Translations under genes and position numbers: made by a program
Assembly: GCF_009828095.1 (NCBI RefSeq)
Contig: NZ_WTYP01000002.1
Span: forward strand, 873,001 to 937,000
Length of the DNA stretch: 64,000 bases
Direction of reading: 5' to 3'
From: Pontixanthobacter luteolus
GTDB taxonomy: Bacteria > Pseudomonadota > Alphaproteobacteria > Sphingomonadales > Sphingomonadaceae
Notes under the pieces: model-generated
The model's database searches: none
The model's input: only the letters and a program-made list of their open reading frames with translations
What the model was told of the DNA's origin: nothing
Shown: one piece after another, positions 8,626-16,359 of the stretch
Layout of the letters: each line of letters begins with the position of its first letter
Position numbering within the stretch: the first letter of the stretch is position 1

Positions 8626-9630
8626 TTATGGTGATGAAAGCACCTGCAAGATAAAGCGGCGCATCTGTTCGTCCCGCTCCGGCGATGCCGGGCCGTTGAC
8701 GCCCCGTGCATGCGTGGGAATGTGGTCTGCCGCACCAGCTGCCTCTTCGCCGAACACGAAATGATCGAACCATGTGCGCCATGCTTTGCGCTGGGGGGCG
8801 GGCTGGTCCCGGATGGCCAGCATGGCATGCACGAGCGCCAGGAATCCGCCGCCGCGCTGCGCGTCGTTATGCCAATAATTGATTAGCAGATTGATCGGCG
8901 CACTGGCCGCGACATGATGCCACCACAAGGTAGGGACATAGATCGCATCGCCCGGTTCCAGATCGGCGAAAAGCGCCTTTTCCTCGGCATCGCGATATTT
9001 CGGAAATCGATCGTGGTCCGGGGCCAATGGATCGACGAGGCTCACCGGCTGCCCGGCCAGCGTGATGTTGAGCGGCCCGACATAGAGGTCGGGCGTGGCA
9101 TCGGGCGGAAACAGGGTGAAGCGCCGCTTGCCCACGGCGACCACGGCGAAATTGTCCGACAGGTCGAAATGGGTCGCAACCTGTGTAGCGTTGCCGAGCC
9201 ATATCCGCGGGACTGCTCCCATGGCTTTGACCAGCGGGAGGGGATTTTCCTGCGCCAGTGCCGGAACGTGGGCAGCTATATCGCTGGCACCCGCATAGAT
9301 GCCGATCGAATTTTCGTCCTCCGCAATCTGCCGCAAATGCCGGGCCAGATCGGCGAGGCTGGCCTTCTCGCGGCGAAAGTTGAAGCCGCGCATGTCTTCG
9401 CCGTAGAAAAAACGCCCCTTTGCGCTTTGCGGCGCTACCATGATGTCCGCAGGTGCGCCCGTATCGAAGCGTTCGATCATCGTTAGTGCGGCTGCGGGAT
9501 CGTCCTTGCCGGCCTGGGCGATCGGCCAGTCGCTCGCCAGCCCGCGGATGACGAATGGCCTGAAAGCCGGACGAAATTCAGCCTCGAAAACGTCCGCATT
9601 GCAAACCGGAATTTCGTCGACTGGATTCAT
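8626..9630 (-). CDS. Cupin_8/JmjC-fold 2-oxoglutarate/Fe(II) oxygenase-like protein
   Basis: 334 residues without a signal peptide, so cytoplasmic. FVIRGLASDWP near the N-terminus is the usual opening of Cupin_8 proteins. The metal ligands appear as HFD in VATHFDLSDN and a distal His in WWHHVA; RRFTLFPP and YVGPL lie between them. The family includes protein hydroxylases. In sphingomonads and Caulobacter relatives such genes often sit next to TonB-dependent receptors and glycosidases, without a settled function. It is spaced 11-12 nt from both the GH3 and GH5 genes, so it is co-transcribed with them. Confidence 0.82.
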   Translation of the reverse strand: MNPVDEIPVCNADVFEAEFRPAFRPFVIRGLASDWPIAQAGKDDPAAALTMIERFDTGAPADIMVAPQSAKGRFFYGEDMRGFNFRREKASLADLARHLRQIAEDENSIGIYAGASDIAAHVPALAQENPLPLVKAMGAVPRIWLGNATQVATHFDLSDNFAVVAVGKRRFTLFPPDATPDLYVGPLNITLAGQPVSLVDPLAPDHDRFPKYRDAEEKALFADLEPGDAIYVPTLWWHHVAASAPINLLINYWHNDAQRGGGFLALVHAMLAIRDQPAPQRKAWRTWFDHFVFGEEAAGAADHIPTHARGVNGPASPERDEQMRRFILQVLSSP

Positions 9631-9641
9631 TTCGCGCTATC

Positions 9642-12185
9642 TCAACTGCATGGCAGGATTTGCTGCGCGTCGGTTCCCAGACGGACTTCTCCGAGGGCGA
9701 AATCCGTGGGTCCGCTCGTCTCCAGTACAAATGGCTGGGTCAGGCTGGTGACGTCTGCCCCGTTTGAGCGGAGGCATTTGAGCGGGATACCATAGCGCAC
9801 GAACTCATCGTTTTGCGGCATATCGAAAGCAGTGAAGCCACGGCTTCCCTCGCCGATTGCACCGAGACGCGCACTGGTGGGCGATTCCCAGACCTTGGCC
9901 GTCACCAGCAACATGATATCCGCATTCGTTTCCCGGTCGATATTGACCGGCTCGAAATTGCGCAGCTGCACGCTGGCGTTCCCGCTGGCGATGGTGAAGC
10001 GCCGCGCGCCTTCCTGCACGAGATAGTTTTCAGCCGTGATCCGTGCCCGCCCGCCAAGCGCTTCGGCCGGAACGGTCGTGATGCGGGTCTGCTCGCCTGT
10101 GGTTTCGCCCGTCACCAGCAAAGACCATCGCGCCGCCGGTGCACCGGCACTGAACCAGAGCCGGCTGTCTCCTGCGAGAGCTTCGGTGTCGAGTTCGGGC
10201 AGGGCGGCCCAGCCCTGCGCAGGGGAGGAATAATCCAGACCGTAGCCGTACGGATACAGAACGCCTTCGCTCAGCAATGTCGTACGGGGCCAGTCGGCTG
10301 GCAGTTTACCAGCGAAGTCGTAGCGCGCATTGCCTGAGGTATCGCCGATCAGAACATCGGCGATCCCGCCGCCTTCGCTTCCGGGAAGCCATGCCACCGC
10401 AAACGCATCGGCGGCATTAAGGGCGGGGTTTGTATAAAGCGGGCGCCCGGTGACCATCAGCGCGACGACCGGAATGCCCTTCGCTTTCAACTCGCGAATG
10501 GTGTCGTACGGCTTGGTCAATTCCGGATCGAGCGCAAGTGCAGCGCGGTCGCCCTGAAACTCTGCGTAAGGCGTTTCGCCGAACACGACGACTGCGGCAT
10601 CGGGCCGCTGGGTAAAGCTGCCGTCAGGGGAGTGCACCGCGCTGCCCCCGCCCGCTTCCACTGCTTGCTTCAAGCCGTCCCAGATCGACGTTGCGCCGGG
10701 GAAATGGCTATTGTCGACACCCGTACCCTGCCACGTCAGCGTCCATCCGCCGGACTGGCGTGCGATATCATCCGCGCCGTCGCCTGCGACAAGCAACCGC
10801 CCGCCCGGTGCAATCGGCAGGATGCCTTCGTTCTTCAGCAGAACCAGCGATTTTCGTACCGCCTCGCGCGCGACCGCGCGATGTTCCGGCGCGCCGAGTA
10901 ATTCGTACTGGCCGGACAGCGGCCGGTCTGATGGCTTGCCTGCGTCAAACAGGCCCAGCCTGCCCTTGACCCGCAAGATCTTGGTCACCGCATCGTCGAT
11001 CCGGGCCATCGGGATGGTACCGGCCTTCGCGCGTGCAAGAAGATCTTCGTAAACAGGCTTCCAGGTGTCGGGAGCCATATACATGTCGATCCCGGCCATC
11101 AGAGCCTGCGGGCAGCTTTCATTGGTGCAGCCGGCGACCTGGCCGTGGGCATTCCAGTCGGAAACGACGAAGCCGCCGAAATCCATCCGGTCCTTCAGCA
11201 CGCCGGTGACCAGCGATTTGTTGCCGGTCATCTTCTTGCCGTGCCAGCTGGAAAAGCTGATCATGACGGTCGATACGCCCTCGGCAATCGCCGGGCCATA
11301 AGGTTTGCCGTGAATGTCTCGCAGGTCTTCTTCGCTGATCGAGCTATCGCCCTGATCGACCCCGTTATCGGTCCCGCCATCGGCGAGGAAGTGCTTGGTC
11401 GATGCGATTACGTAGGGGCCGGAGAGCAGATCGTCATTGCCTGGCGGACCCTGCAGACCGCGAACCATTGCGCCGACATAGGAAGCGACCAAGTCGGGAT
11501 CGGATGAATATCCTTCGTAGGCCCGGCCCCACCGGAAATCCTGGGGCACAGCCACCGTCGGGGCAAACGTCCATTCCTGGCCGGTTACGCGGATTTCCTT
11601 CGCCGTGATCGCGCCGATTTTCTCGATCAGCGCAACATCGCGCATCGCGCCAAGGCCGATATTGTGCGGAAACAGGGTGGCGCCGATGATATTGGAATGC
11701 CCGTGAACAGCGTCGGTGCCCCACACGAGCGGGATGCCAACACCGCCATCCGATGTATCGACGGAGGAAAGATAGAATTCGTCAGCGGCTGCCAGCCAGT
11801 CCGGCGCAGGCGACAAATCGTTGCCATTGGGGCCACTGTTCCCGCCGACCAGAATGGAGCCGAGATTGTATGTCTTCACATCCTCCGGCGTGACGCAGCA
11901 CAGATCGGCCTGAACCAGCTGGCCGACCTTTTCCTCGATGGTCATAGCCGCCAGCAGACCGGCAATGCGCGCCTCGTCGTCAGGTTGGAGCGGCACGGGA
12001 TAATCGTATGCGGGCCAGATGTCCGGGTTGGCCATACCTTGTGCTGAGGCGAGCGCTACGGCTGGCTGCTCAATCGTCGCATCCGCGGATTGCGTCACCG
12101 CGAGATCAGGTTGCTGGGATGACGCGCACCCCGCGAGTAAAGCTCCTGCAAACGATATAGTTATCCATCCGCACAAACGGGCCAT
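9642..12185 (-). CDS. GH3 beta-glucosidase/exo-glucanase lipoprotein
   Basis: 847 residues from the ATG at 12185, chosen because GGAGGAG stands 7 nt before it (the frame is open to 12203). The signal ends in a lipobox (LLAGC), so a lipoprotein is likely. The GH3 alpha/beta barrel carries the nucleophile Asp in GGFVVSDWNAHG. The second GH3 domain follows, and then a C-terminal beta domain of the kind found in marine ExoP-type enzymes (NDEFVRYGIP, FALGEVRLG). It should release glucose or xylose from the ends of beta-glucans or xylo-oligosaccharides. Two operator-like sites lie upstream (12212 and 12335), shared in sequence with the xylX promoter. Confidence 0.9.
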   Translation of the reverse strand: MARLCGWITISFAGALLAGCASSQQPDLAVTQSADATIEQPAVALASAQGMANPDIWPAYDYPVPLQPDDEARIAGLLAAMTIEEKVGQLVQADLCCVTPEDVKTYNLGSILVGGNSGPNGNDLSPAPDWLAAADEFYLSSVDTSDGGVGIPLVWGTDAVHGHSNIIGATLFPHNIGLGAMRDVALIEKIGAITAKEIRVTGQEWTFAPTVAVPQDFRWGRAYEGYSSDPDLVASYVGAMVRGLQGPPGNDDLLSGPYVIASTKHFLADGGTDNGVDQGDSSISEEDLRDIHGKPYGPAIAEGVSTVMISFSSWHGKKMTGNKSLVTGVLKDRMDFGGFVVSDWNAHGQVAGCTNESCPQALMAGIDMYMAPDTWKPVYEDLLARAKAGTIPMARIDDAVTKILRVKGRLGLFDAGKPSDRPLSGQYELLGAPEHRAVAREAVRKSLVLLKNEGILPIAPGGRLLVAGDGADDIARQSGGWTLTWQGTGVDNSHFPGATSIWDGLKQAVEAGGGSAVHSPDGSFTQRPDAAVVVFGETPYAEFQGDRAALALDPELTKPYDTIRELKAKGIPVVALMVTGRPLYTNPALNAADAFAVAWLPGSEGGGIADVLIGDTSGNARYDFAGKLPADWPRTTLLSEGVLYPYGYGLDYSSPAQGWAALPELDTEALAGDSRLWFSAGAPAARWSLLVTGETTGEQTRITTVPAEALGGRARITAENYLVQEGARRFTIASGNASVQLRNFEPVNIDRETNADIMLLVTAKVWESPTSARLGAIGEGSRGFTAFDMPQNDEFVRYGIPLKCLRSNGADVTSLTQPFVLETSGPTDFALGEVRLGTDAQQILPCS

Positions 12186-12211
12186 GAAACCACTCCTCCC
12201 CAAACGCCTTA

Positions 12212-12225
12212 TGTGAGCGCTATCA
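12212..12225. promoter_or_regulatory. Operator-like site upstream of the GH3 gene
   Basis: Reads TGTGAGCGCTATCA; its reverse complement TGATAGCGCTCACA matches the site at 5761 in 12 of 14 positions. It lies 26 nt upstream of the GH3 ATG, a position suited to repression. Confidence 0.5.
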
Positions 12226-12334
12226 TAAAGCTAGGAAATAGCCAGCTGAGTGTCAATCGCGTTGGATCCTCTTATCTCCGGGGCAGAGGATGAGGGGGCC
12301 TGACCGAAGTCCAAGAGACGGGCGGACAGTGATA

Positions 12335-12348
12335 TGATAGCGATACCA
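12335..12348. promoter_or_regulatory. Second operator-like site upstream of the GH3 gene
   Basis: Reads TGATAGCGATACCA, 13/14 identical to the site at 5761. Centre-to-centre distance to the site at 12212 is 123 bp, compatible with looping between two LacI-type sites. Confidence 0.45.
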
Positions 12349-12701
12349 GTGAGGATGGATCTAGGAAATTTTACTCAGAACCAGGAAGGTATGGCGTCCG
12401 TCTATTGATTGTGCGGGCATGATTGTGGGCCCTACAGTGTGTCCCCGTAAGTTAGCTTTCAGCAACAACGCCTTGCGCCTCGTGTGCGATACTTCTTCGG
12501 ATACCTTCGGTTACGTTGAACGGCAAAACATGCGCCGGAAGCGGAACGCCTTCGTCAAATGTCCCGAAAGCGAAAAGCCGCCATTCCGTAGCTGGCCGAA
12601 AAGCCGTAGATCGACGATTGTGTTCTCACAGTCAGCTCGCGATCGTCGACACTGCGCATTTTAAGTTGCAGCCAAAAGTCTCAGTCTAGGCACAAGAGAT
12701 C
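12349..12701. other. Intergenic stretch without a supported gene
   Basis: An 81-codon open frame (12419-12664) has no recognisable motif, no clear ribosome-binding site and a basic, Arg/Ser-rich composition like a chance frame. No repeats, terminal inverted repeats or RNA gene were recognised. Confidence 0.5.
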
Positions 12702-13023
12702 ATGTTACGAGACGGAATAATTGACGATTTTGAACCCAAATTCAAATCCATAAAAAAGGACTGTGATCGATATTTTGATGCACTGATAGAGTTGGAAGAC
12801 AAAGGGCTGGTCGAGGCGAGCGACCTTATTTGCAATTGTCAGAAAATGTGAGAAAGGCGCAAACGCATACGGATTGTCAAAGAAATGGATAAAGCATTAT
12901 CTACCGGCACTGAAAGGTATCATCATAGATTATGATGAACCCGCAAGTTCTACAGGCACGAGTGGTCCTGATCTGGATCGAGTACAATCTAAGATCAGGC
13001 AGTGGGTTGAAATTGCTCGCTGA
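12702..13023 (+). pseudogene. Small hypothetical gene interrupted by a frameshift
   Basis: The ATG at 12702 opens a 49-codon frame rich in acidic and lysine residues (MLRDGIIDDFEPKFKSIKKD...), ending at a TGA at 12849. In the +1 frame, from the AAAA run at 12843-12846, a coherent 59-codon stretch continues (KCEKGANAYGLSKKW... GIIIDYDEPASS... RQWVEIAR) to the TGA at 13021. Read together they give one protein of about 107 residues, so a one-base indel at the A-run is the likely reason for the split. Base composition is AT-richer than the flanks, which fits acquired and decaying DNA. I do not recognise the family. A sequencing error or programmed slippage would make it an intact gene. Confidence 0.4.
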
Positions 13024-13458
13024 ATTCCGCTTCCGTTCCCAATCCCAGACATTTGGCAAGTGCAGTCGAATGGCTGCTTTCTGACGTTCCCGGCATGGGG
13101 CCGAACGCCGGAGATTGGGCCCCAAAGAAGACATCTAGAGAGGTTGCGCCTAGCACATTATTGAGATTGATTATCGTAAAAAATACCACATTATCATATA
13201 GATAAATAGCGCTTTGGTCCCAATTGTGGGCTTTCTGTTAAGCCCGCGAGATAATCATTGGCTAGTTCAGTAGCTTACGCGGTCAATGCGATGCCTCTTC
13301 TTCACCAACACGATTCTACGGTTCATGAATGATAGCAAAGACCGCGCAGACGCGGGGTGGTGTTGCTTTTGATGACGGTTGGCGTTGACCGGGGTTTTTG
13401 GCCGTTTCGCAAGAGCGCTTTTGCGAAGCGGTGCGTTTCGTTTGGGGCGGCACTGTGG
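13024..13458. other. AT-rich intergenic stretch
   Basis: No gene could be supported. The part around 13140-13260 is markedly AT-rich. An inverted repeat (TTCGCAA ... TTGCGAA) lies near 13404-13428 but has no T-tract on the proper side to be called a terminator. Confidence 0.5.
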
Positions 13459-13842
13459 TCACGCCCTGCTGCTTACTGTGTCGATTGCCGCGAGCGGCGC
13501 CATATGCGATCGGTCCACTGCCGTGCTGATCTGATCGAGCGCGAAAGGACCTTCCAGTGAAGCACGGTTCCTCAGAACCTTCCGAGCATTTTGCGAATTG
13601 TTCGTCACCAAGATAACCGGTGTGCCGTAGGCTTCCGAGATTGCCCGCGCTGCTTCGCATCCCGATCCTTCGGCGACATGATCGCCCAGTACGACTAGGT
13701 CGGGCTGCCGCCGATGTGCTGCTGCGATCGCTTGTTCCTCAGTTTCGGCGCGATCAAAACTGCGAAAGCCCAACGACGCGAGGCGTTCTGTCATAATGCC
13801 TTGGACGATGCTGCTGTCGTCTATGATGAGTGCGTGGGGCAT
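13459..13842 (-). CDS. Stand-alone, degenerate CheY-like receiver protein
   Basis: 127 residues from the ATG at 13842, which has GGAG 7 nt upstream. The receiver fold is readable: the acidic pair in ALIIDDSSIVQ and the Thr in VILVTNN. At the phosphoacceptor position, however, the sequence is LVVLGDHVAEGSG; aligned on the following Gly, a Gly sits where the Asp should be and an Asp lies one residue later. The usual Lys-Pro near the C-terminus is Gly-Pro (LEGPFALDQI). There is no output domain. It may be a pseudo-receiver acting by protein contact, or may be phosphorylated at the shifted Asp. Divergent from the PRPP synthetase-like gene. Confidence 0.75.
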   Translation of the reverse strand: MPHALIIDDSSIVQGIMTERLASLGFRSFDRAETEEQAIAAAHRRQPDLVVLGDHVAEGSGCEAARAISEAYGTPVILVTNNSQNARKVLRNRASLEGPFALDQISTAVDRSHMAPLAAIDTVSSRA

Positions 13843-14045
13843 TGCCGACTCCGGAGTTGCTGCCGGTCCATTGTGTGTGGCGGCAAGTCGCCCGGCATTA
13901 CGCAATCCCCCGTGGGTCTTTCACGCCGGTGATGGGCCGGTGCTGGCAAATTCGCTTGCGTATATATCCCGATATGCCCGGCGGCAGCGCTTCGGCCATA
14001 GACCGCCCCTATACACTGCCAAGGCAATTCAAGGACGGTTGGAAC

Positions 14046-15032
14046 ATGGCTCAGGATTCGGTGCTGTTCGCACTCGACGCGAGCAAAGCCTTTGGAGAAA
14101 AGGTGGCCCTTGCGATGGGGATTGGCCTTGCCCCGCACGAAGAGCGGGAGTTCGAATGGGGCGAGCACAAGGCGCGGCCATTGTGCGAAGTTGCGCGCAG
14201 GGAAGTCTTCGTGATCAACAGCCTGCACGGAGATGCCGGTGCGAGCGCCAATGACAAGCTGGTAAGGCTGTTGTTCTTCATCGGCGCGTTGAAAGACGCA
14301 GGGGCTGACCGGGTAACTGCCGTTGCGCCCTATCTGGCCTATAGCCGGAAGGATCGCCGCACCAAGCCCCGCGACCCTGTCGGCTCGCGCTACGTCGCAT
14401 CGTTGTTCGAGGCTGTGGGAACGGACCGGATAATCACGCTCGATGTTCACAATGTCAGCGCCTTCGAAAATGCCTTCCGCCAGGCCACTGCGATACACCT
14501 GCCGCTGGCCAGGGTCTTTGCAGCAAAGCTTGCTGACCATCTTGCCGGGCAAGATCTCGCAGTCGTGTCGCCTGATGCAGGCGGCAACAAGCGCGCCGAG
14601 CTGTTCCGGCATGAAGTAGAACGTATTTCCGGCCAGCCCGTCAGCAAGGGGATCATGGAAAAGCACCGCAGCAGCGGGGTGGTGTCGGGCGAAATGTTCG
14701 CAGGCGATGTTGCTGGCAAAACCGCCATCATTGTTGATGACCTGATCAGCAGCGGGGGCACGATTATGCGGGCGTGCCGCGCGTGCAGGCGGGCAGGCGC
14801 GCAATCGGTCATCGCAGTTGCCGGCCACGCGATGTTCGGCAGCGAGAGCGTATTGTTTGAAAGCGGCGGGCCGGAAGCGATTTTCGTATCGGACACAGTC
14901 CCTCTGCAAAAGGATTTACCGAGGCCCGGTGGAACCCGGCTGCATATCGTCGATGCTGCACCTCTGGTGGCGGATGTTCTGGCGCGGCTGACATCGGGAG
15001 AGCCGGTCAGCGAGTTGATCCCCTATGATTGA
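14046..15032 (+). CDS. Ribose-phosphate pyrophosphokinase-like (PRPP synthetase) protein
   Basis: 328 residues from the ATG at 14046 (AGGACGG upstream); the frame is open further upstream but without coding character. Typical segments are SLHGDAGASANDKLVRLLF, the catalytic loop SRKDRRTKPRDPVGSRYVASLF, SPDAGGNKRAELF, and the PRPP-binding loop IIVDDLISSGGTIMRA. The reaction would be ribose 5-phosphate plus ATP to PRPP, in the cytoplasm. The sequence departs from housekeeping Prs (for example at the N-terminus), so it may be a second paralogue working under special conditions. Its last 10 nt overlap the convergent kinase-like gene. Confidence 0.85.
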   Translation: MAQDSVLFALDASKAFGEKVALAMGIGLAPHEEREFEWGEHKARPLCEVARREVFVINSLHGDAGASANDKLVRLLFFIGALKDAGADRVTAVAPYLAYSRKDRRTKPRDPVGSRYVASLFEAVGTDRIITLDVHNVSAFENAFRQATAIHLPLARVFAAKLADHLAGQDLAVVSPDAGGNKRAELFRHEVERISGQPVSKGIMEKHRSSGVVSGEMFAGDVAGKTAIIVDDLISSGGTIMRACRACRRAGAQSVIAVAGHAMFGSESVLFESGGPEAIFVSDTVPLQKDLPRPGGTRLHIVDAAPLVADVLARLTSGEPVSELIPYD

Positions 15033-16066
15033 CCATCGAAGGGCAAGGTCTCCGCAGCGAGCCTGAGATAGGCACGGGCCTGACGCGGCCATAGTTCAGG
15101 CGTGCGCGGATTTTCATCAAGCAGATGCTCTATCGAAAGGCGTGCTCTCAGGCAGGCGCGATAGCATCGGTAAAAGCGCAGCAGGCAATCGGGCGGCCGA
15201 TCATCAAGCCGATCGGCCATCCTGTCCACCAGACCGGGCAGGATCGACGGCATCCCCAGCCGGCTGCATTCCGTGCCAAGGAAAGCGATCTCGTCGAACG
15301 GATCGGACCACCTCAACTGTTCGTCAAATTCCAACCGATCGATGATGATCACGCGGGTTCCAAGATAGATGTGTTCCGGCTTCAGGTCGCCGTGGCCATC
15401 CACGATCTTCCCTTGGGAAACACGACTTTCTATCTGTTCCCTGTCGCGGTCGATATACCTCCACAGGGCGGTCAGAACCGGCTCCGTCAGATCGTGCGGA
15501 AGTTCAAACTTGCTATCGCTAAGGCAGGCATCGACAATCTCGATCTGCGCCTGCCACCGATCAAGCATTTGCTGAGGTGACAGGTCCAGCGGTTGCTGCT
15601 TGCGGTAAAACCCGGCCAGCCGGTCGCATATCCGGTCAAGATCATCCTCGGTGACACGCTGCGAACTAACCAGACGGTCGAGAGAAAGGGAGCTGTCGAG
15701 CCGCCGCATGATGACAAGCCAATCAACGGTTTCGCCGCGTCCCCCGATGTGCAAACGGCCATCGCCGCTCCGCACAAGTGGTTCCGCGCCCAGATAGACC
15801 CCCGGCGCAAGGTCGTGGTTCACTGCCACTTCACGCTCGCAGTCCAGTTGGCGCCGTTCGAGCGTGCGCCAATCGAGGAATGGGAGGCGTACGGGTAGCT
15901 TCAGCTTGTAGATCAGATCGCCAGCAAAGAAGAGCAGCGACATATGGGTTTCCACCACATCGACCTTGTCGGGCACCGGATCGTAGCTGCCGGGGCAGGA
16001 GAGAAACGAGACCGTTTCGTCCAAACATCCCGGCACGTTCTGCGGGGGGTGCCGAGTTTCAGCCAT
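15023..16066 (-). CDS. COG2187-type aminoglycoside-phosphotransferase-fold protein
   Basis: 347 residues from the ATG at 16066; a TTG at 16108 in frame is an alternative start. Visible kinase-fold motifs are IYKLKLPVRLPFLDW (ATP-binding lysine region), the catalytic loop IVDGHGDLKPEHIYL, and IIIDRLEFDEQLRWSDPFDEIAFL (metal-binding Asp). COG2187 proteins are widespread and lack an established substrate; some are fused to gluconate-kinase-like P-loop domains, which this one lacks. Tail-to-tail overlap of 10 nt with the PRPP synthetase-like gene. Confidence 0.8.
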   Translation of the reverse strand: MAETRHPPQNVPGCLDETVSFLSCPGSYDPVPDKVDVVETHMSLLFFAGDLIYKLKLPVRLPFLDWRTLERRQLDCEREVAVNHDLAPGVYLGAEPLVRSGDGRLHIGGRGETVDWLVIMRRLDSSLSLDRLVSSQRVTEDDLDRICDRLAGFYRKQQPLDLSPQQMLDRWQAQIEIVDACLSDSKFELPHDLTEPVLTALWRYIDRDREQIESRVSQGKIVDGHGDLKPEHIYLGTRVIIIDRLEFDEQLRWSDPFDEIAFLGTECSRLGMPSILPGLVDRMADRLDDRPPDCLLRFYRCYRACLRARLSIEHLLDENPRTPELWPRQARAYLRLAAETLPFDGQS

Positions 16067-16359
16067 GCTGGGCCGGTGCCCCGGGCGCAATAGTTGCTGT
16101 GTGATCAATGTCCCGACACCTCGCCGACGCTTGATGATAGCTGCACAGGCTAGGTCGGGGGGTGTTTTCAGGCTTTACGCAATGTTCCGGGGATCACGCG
16201 GTGTATATCCGGGGCGCTCGCGGATGACAGGGCGACGCGAAAGTGATTTGCAGTACAGTGATTGAATATGTCGCGAAGCTGCGGCCCAAAGCCACAATTG
16301 TATTGCCTTGATTTGCAATATATCTTAATCTCAAATGAACCATAGGGCCGACTGAAGGA

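Noticed and set aside
12419-12664. 81-codon frame in the intergenic AT-rich region
   Set aside because: No ribosome-binding site, no motif, composition like random GC-rich frame; not called as a gene.
13404-13428. TTCGCAA/TTGCGAA hairpin as terminator of the receiver gene
   Set aside because: No T-tract follows the stem on the leftward strand.
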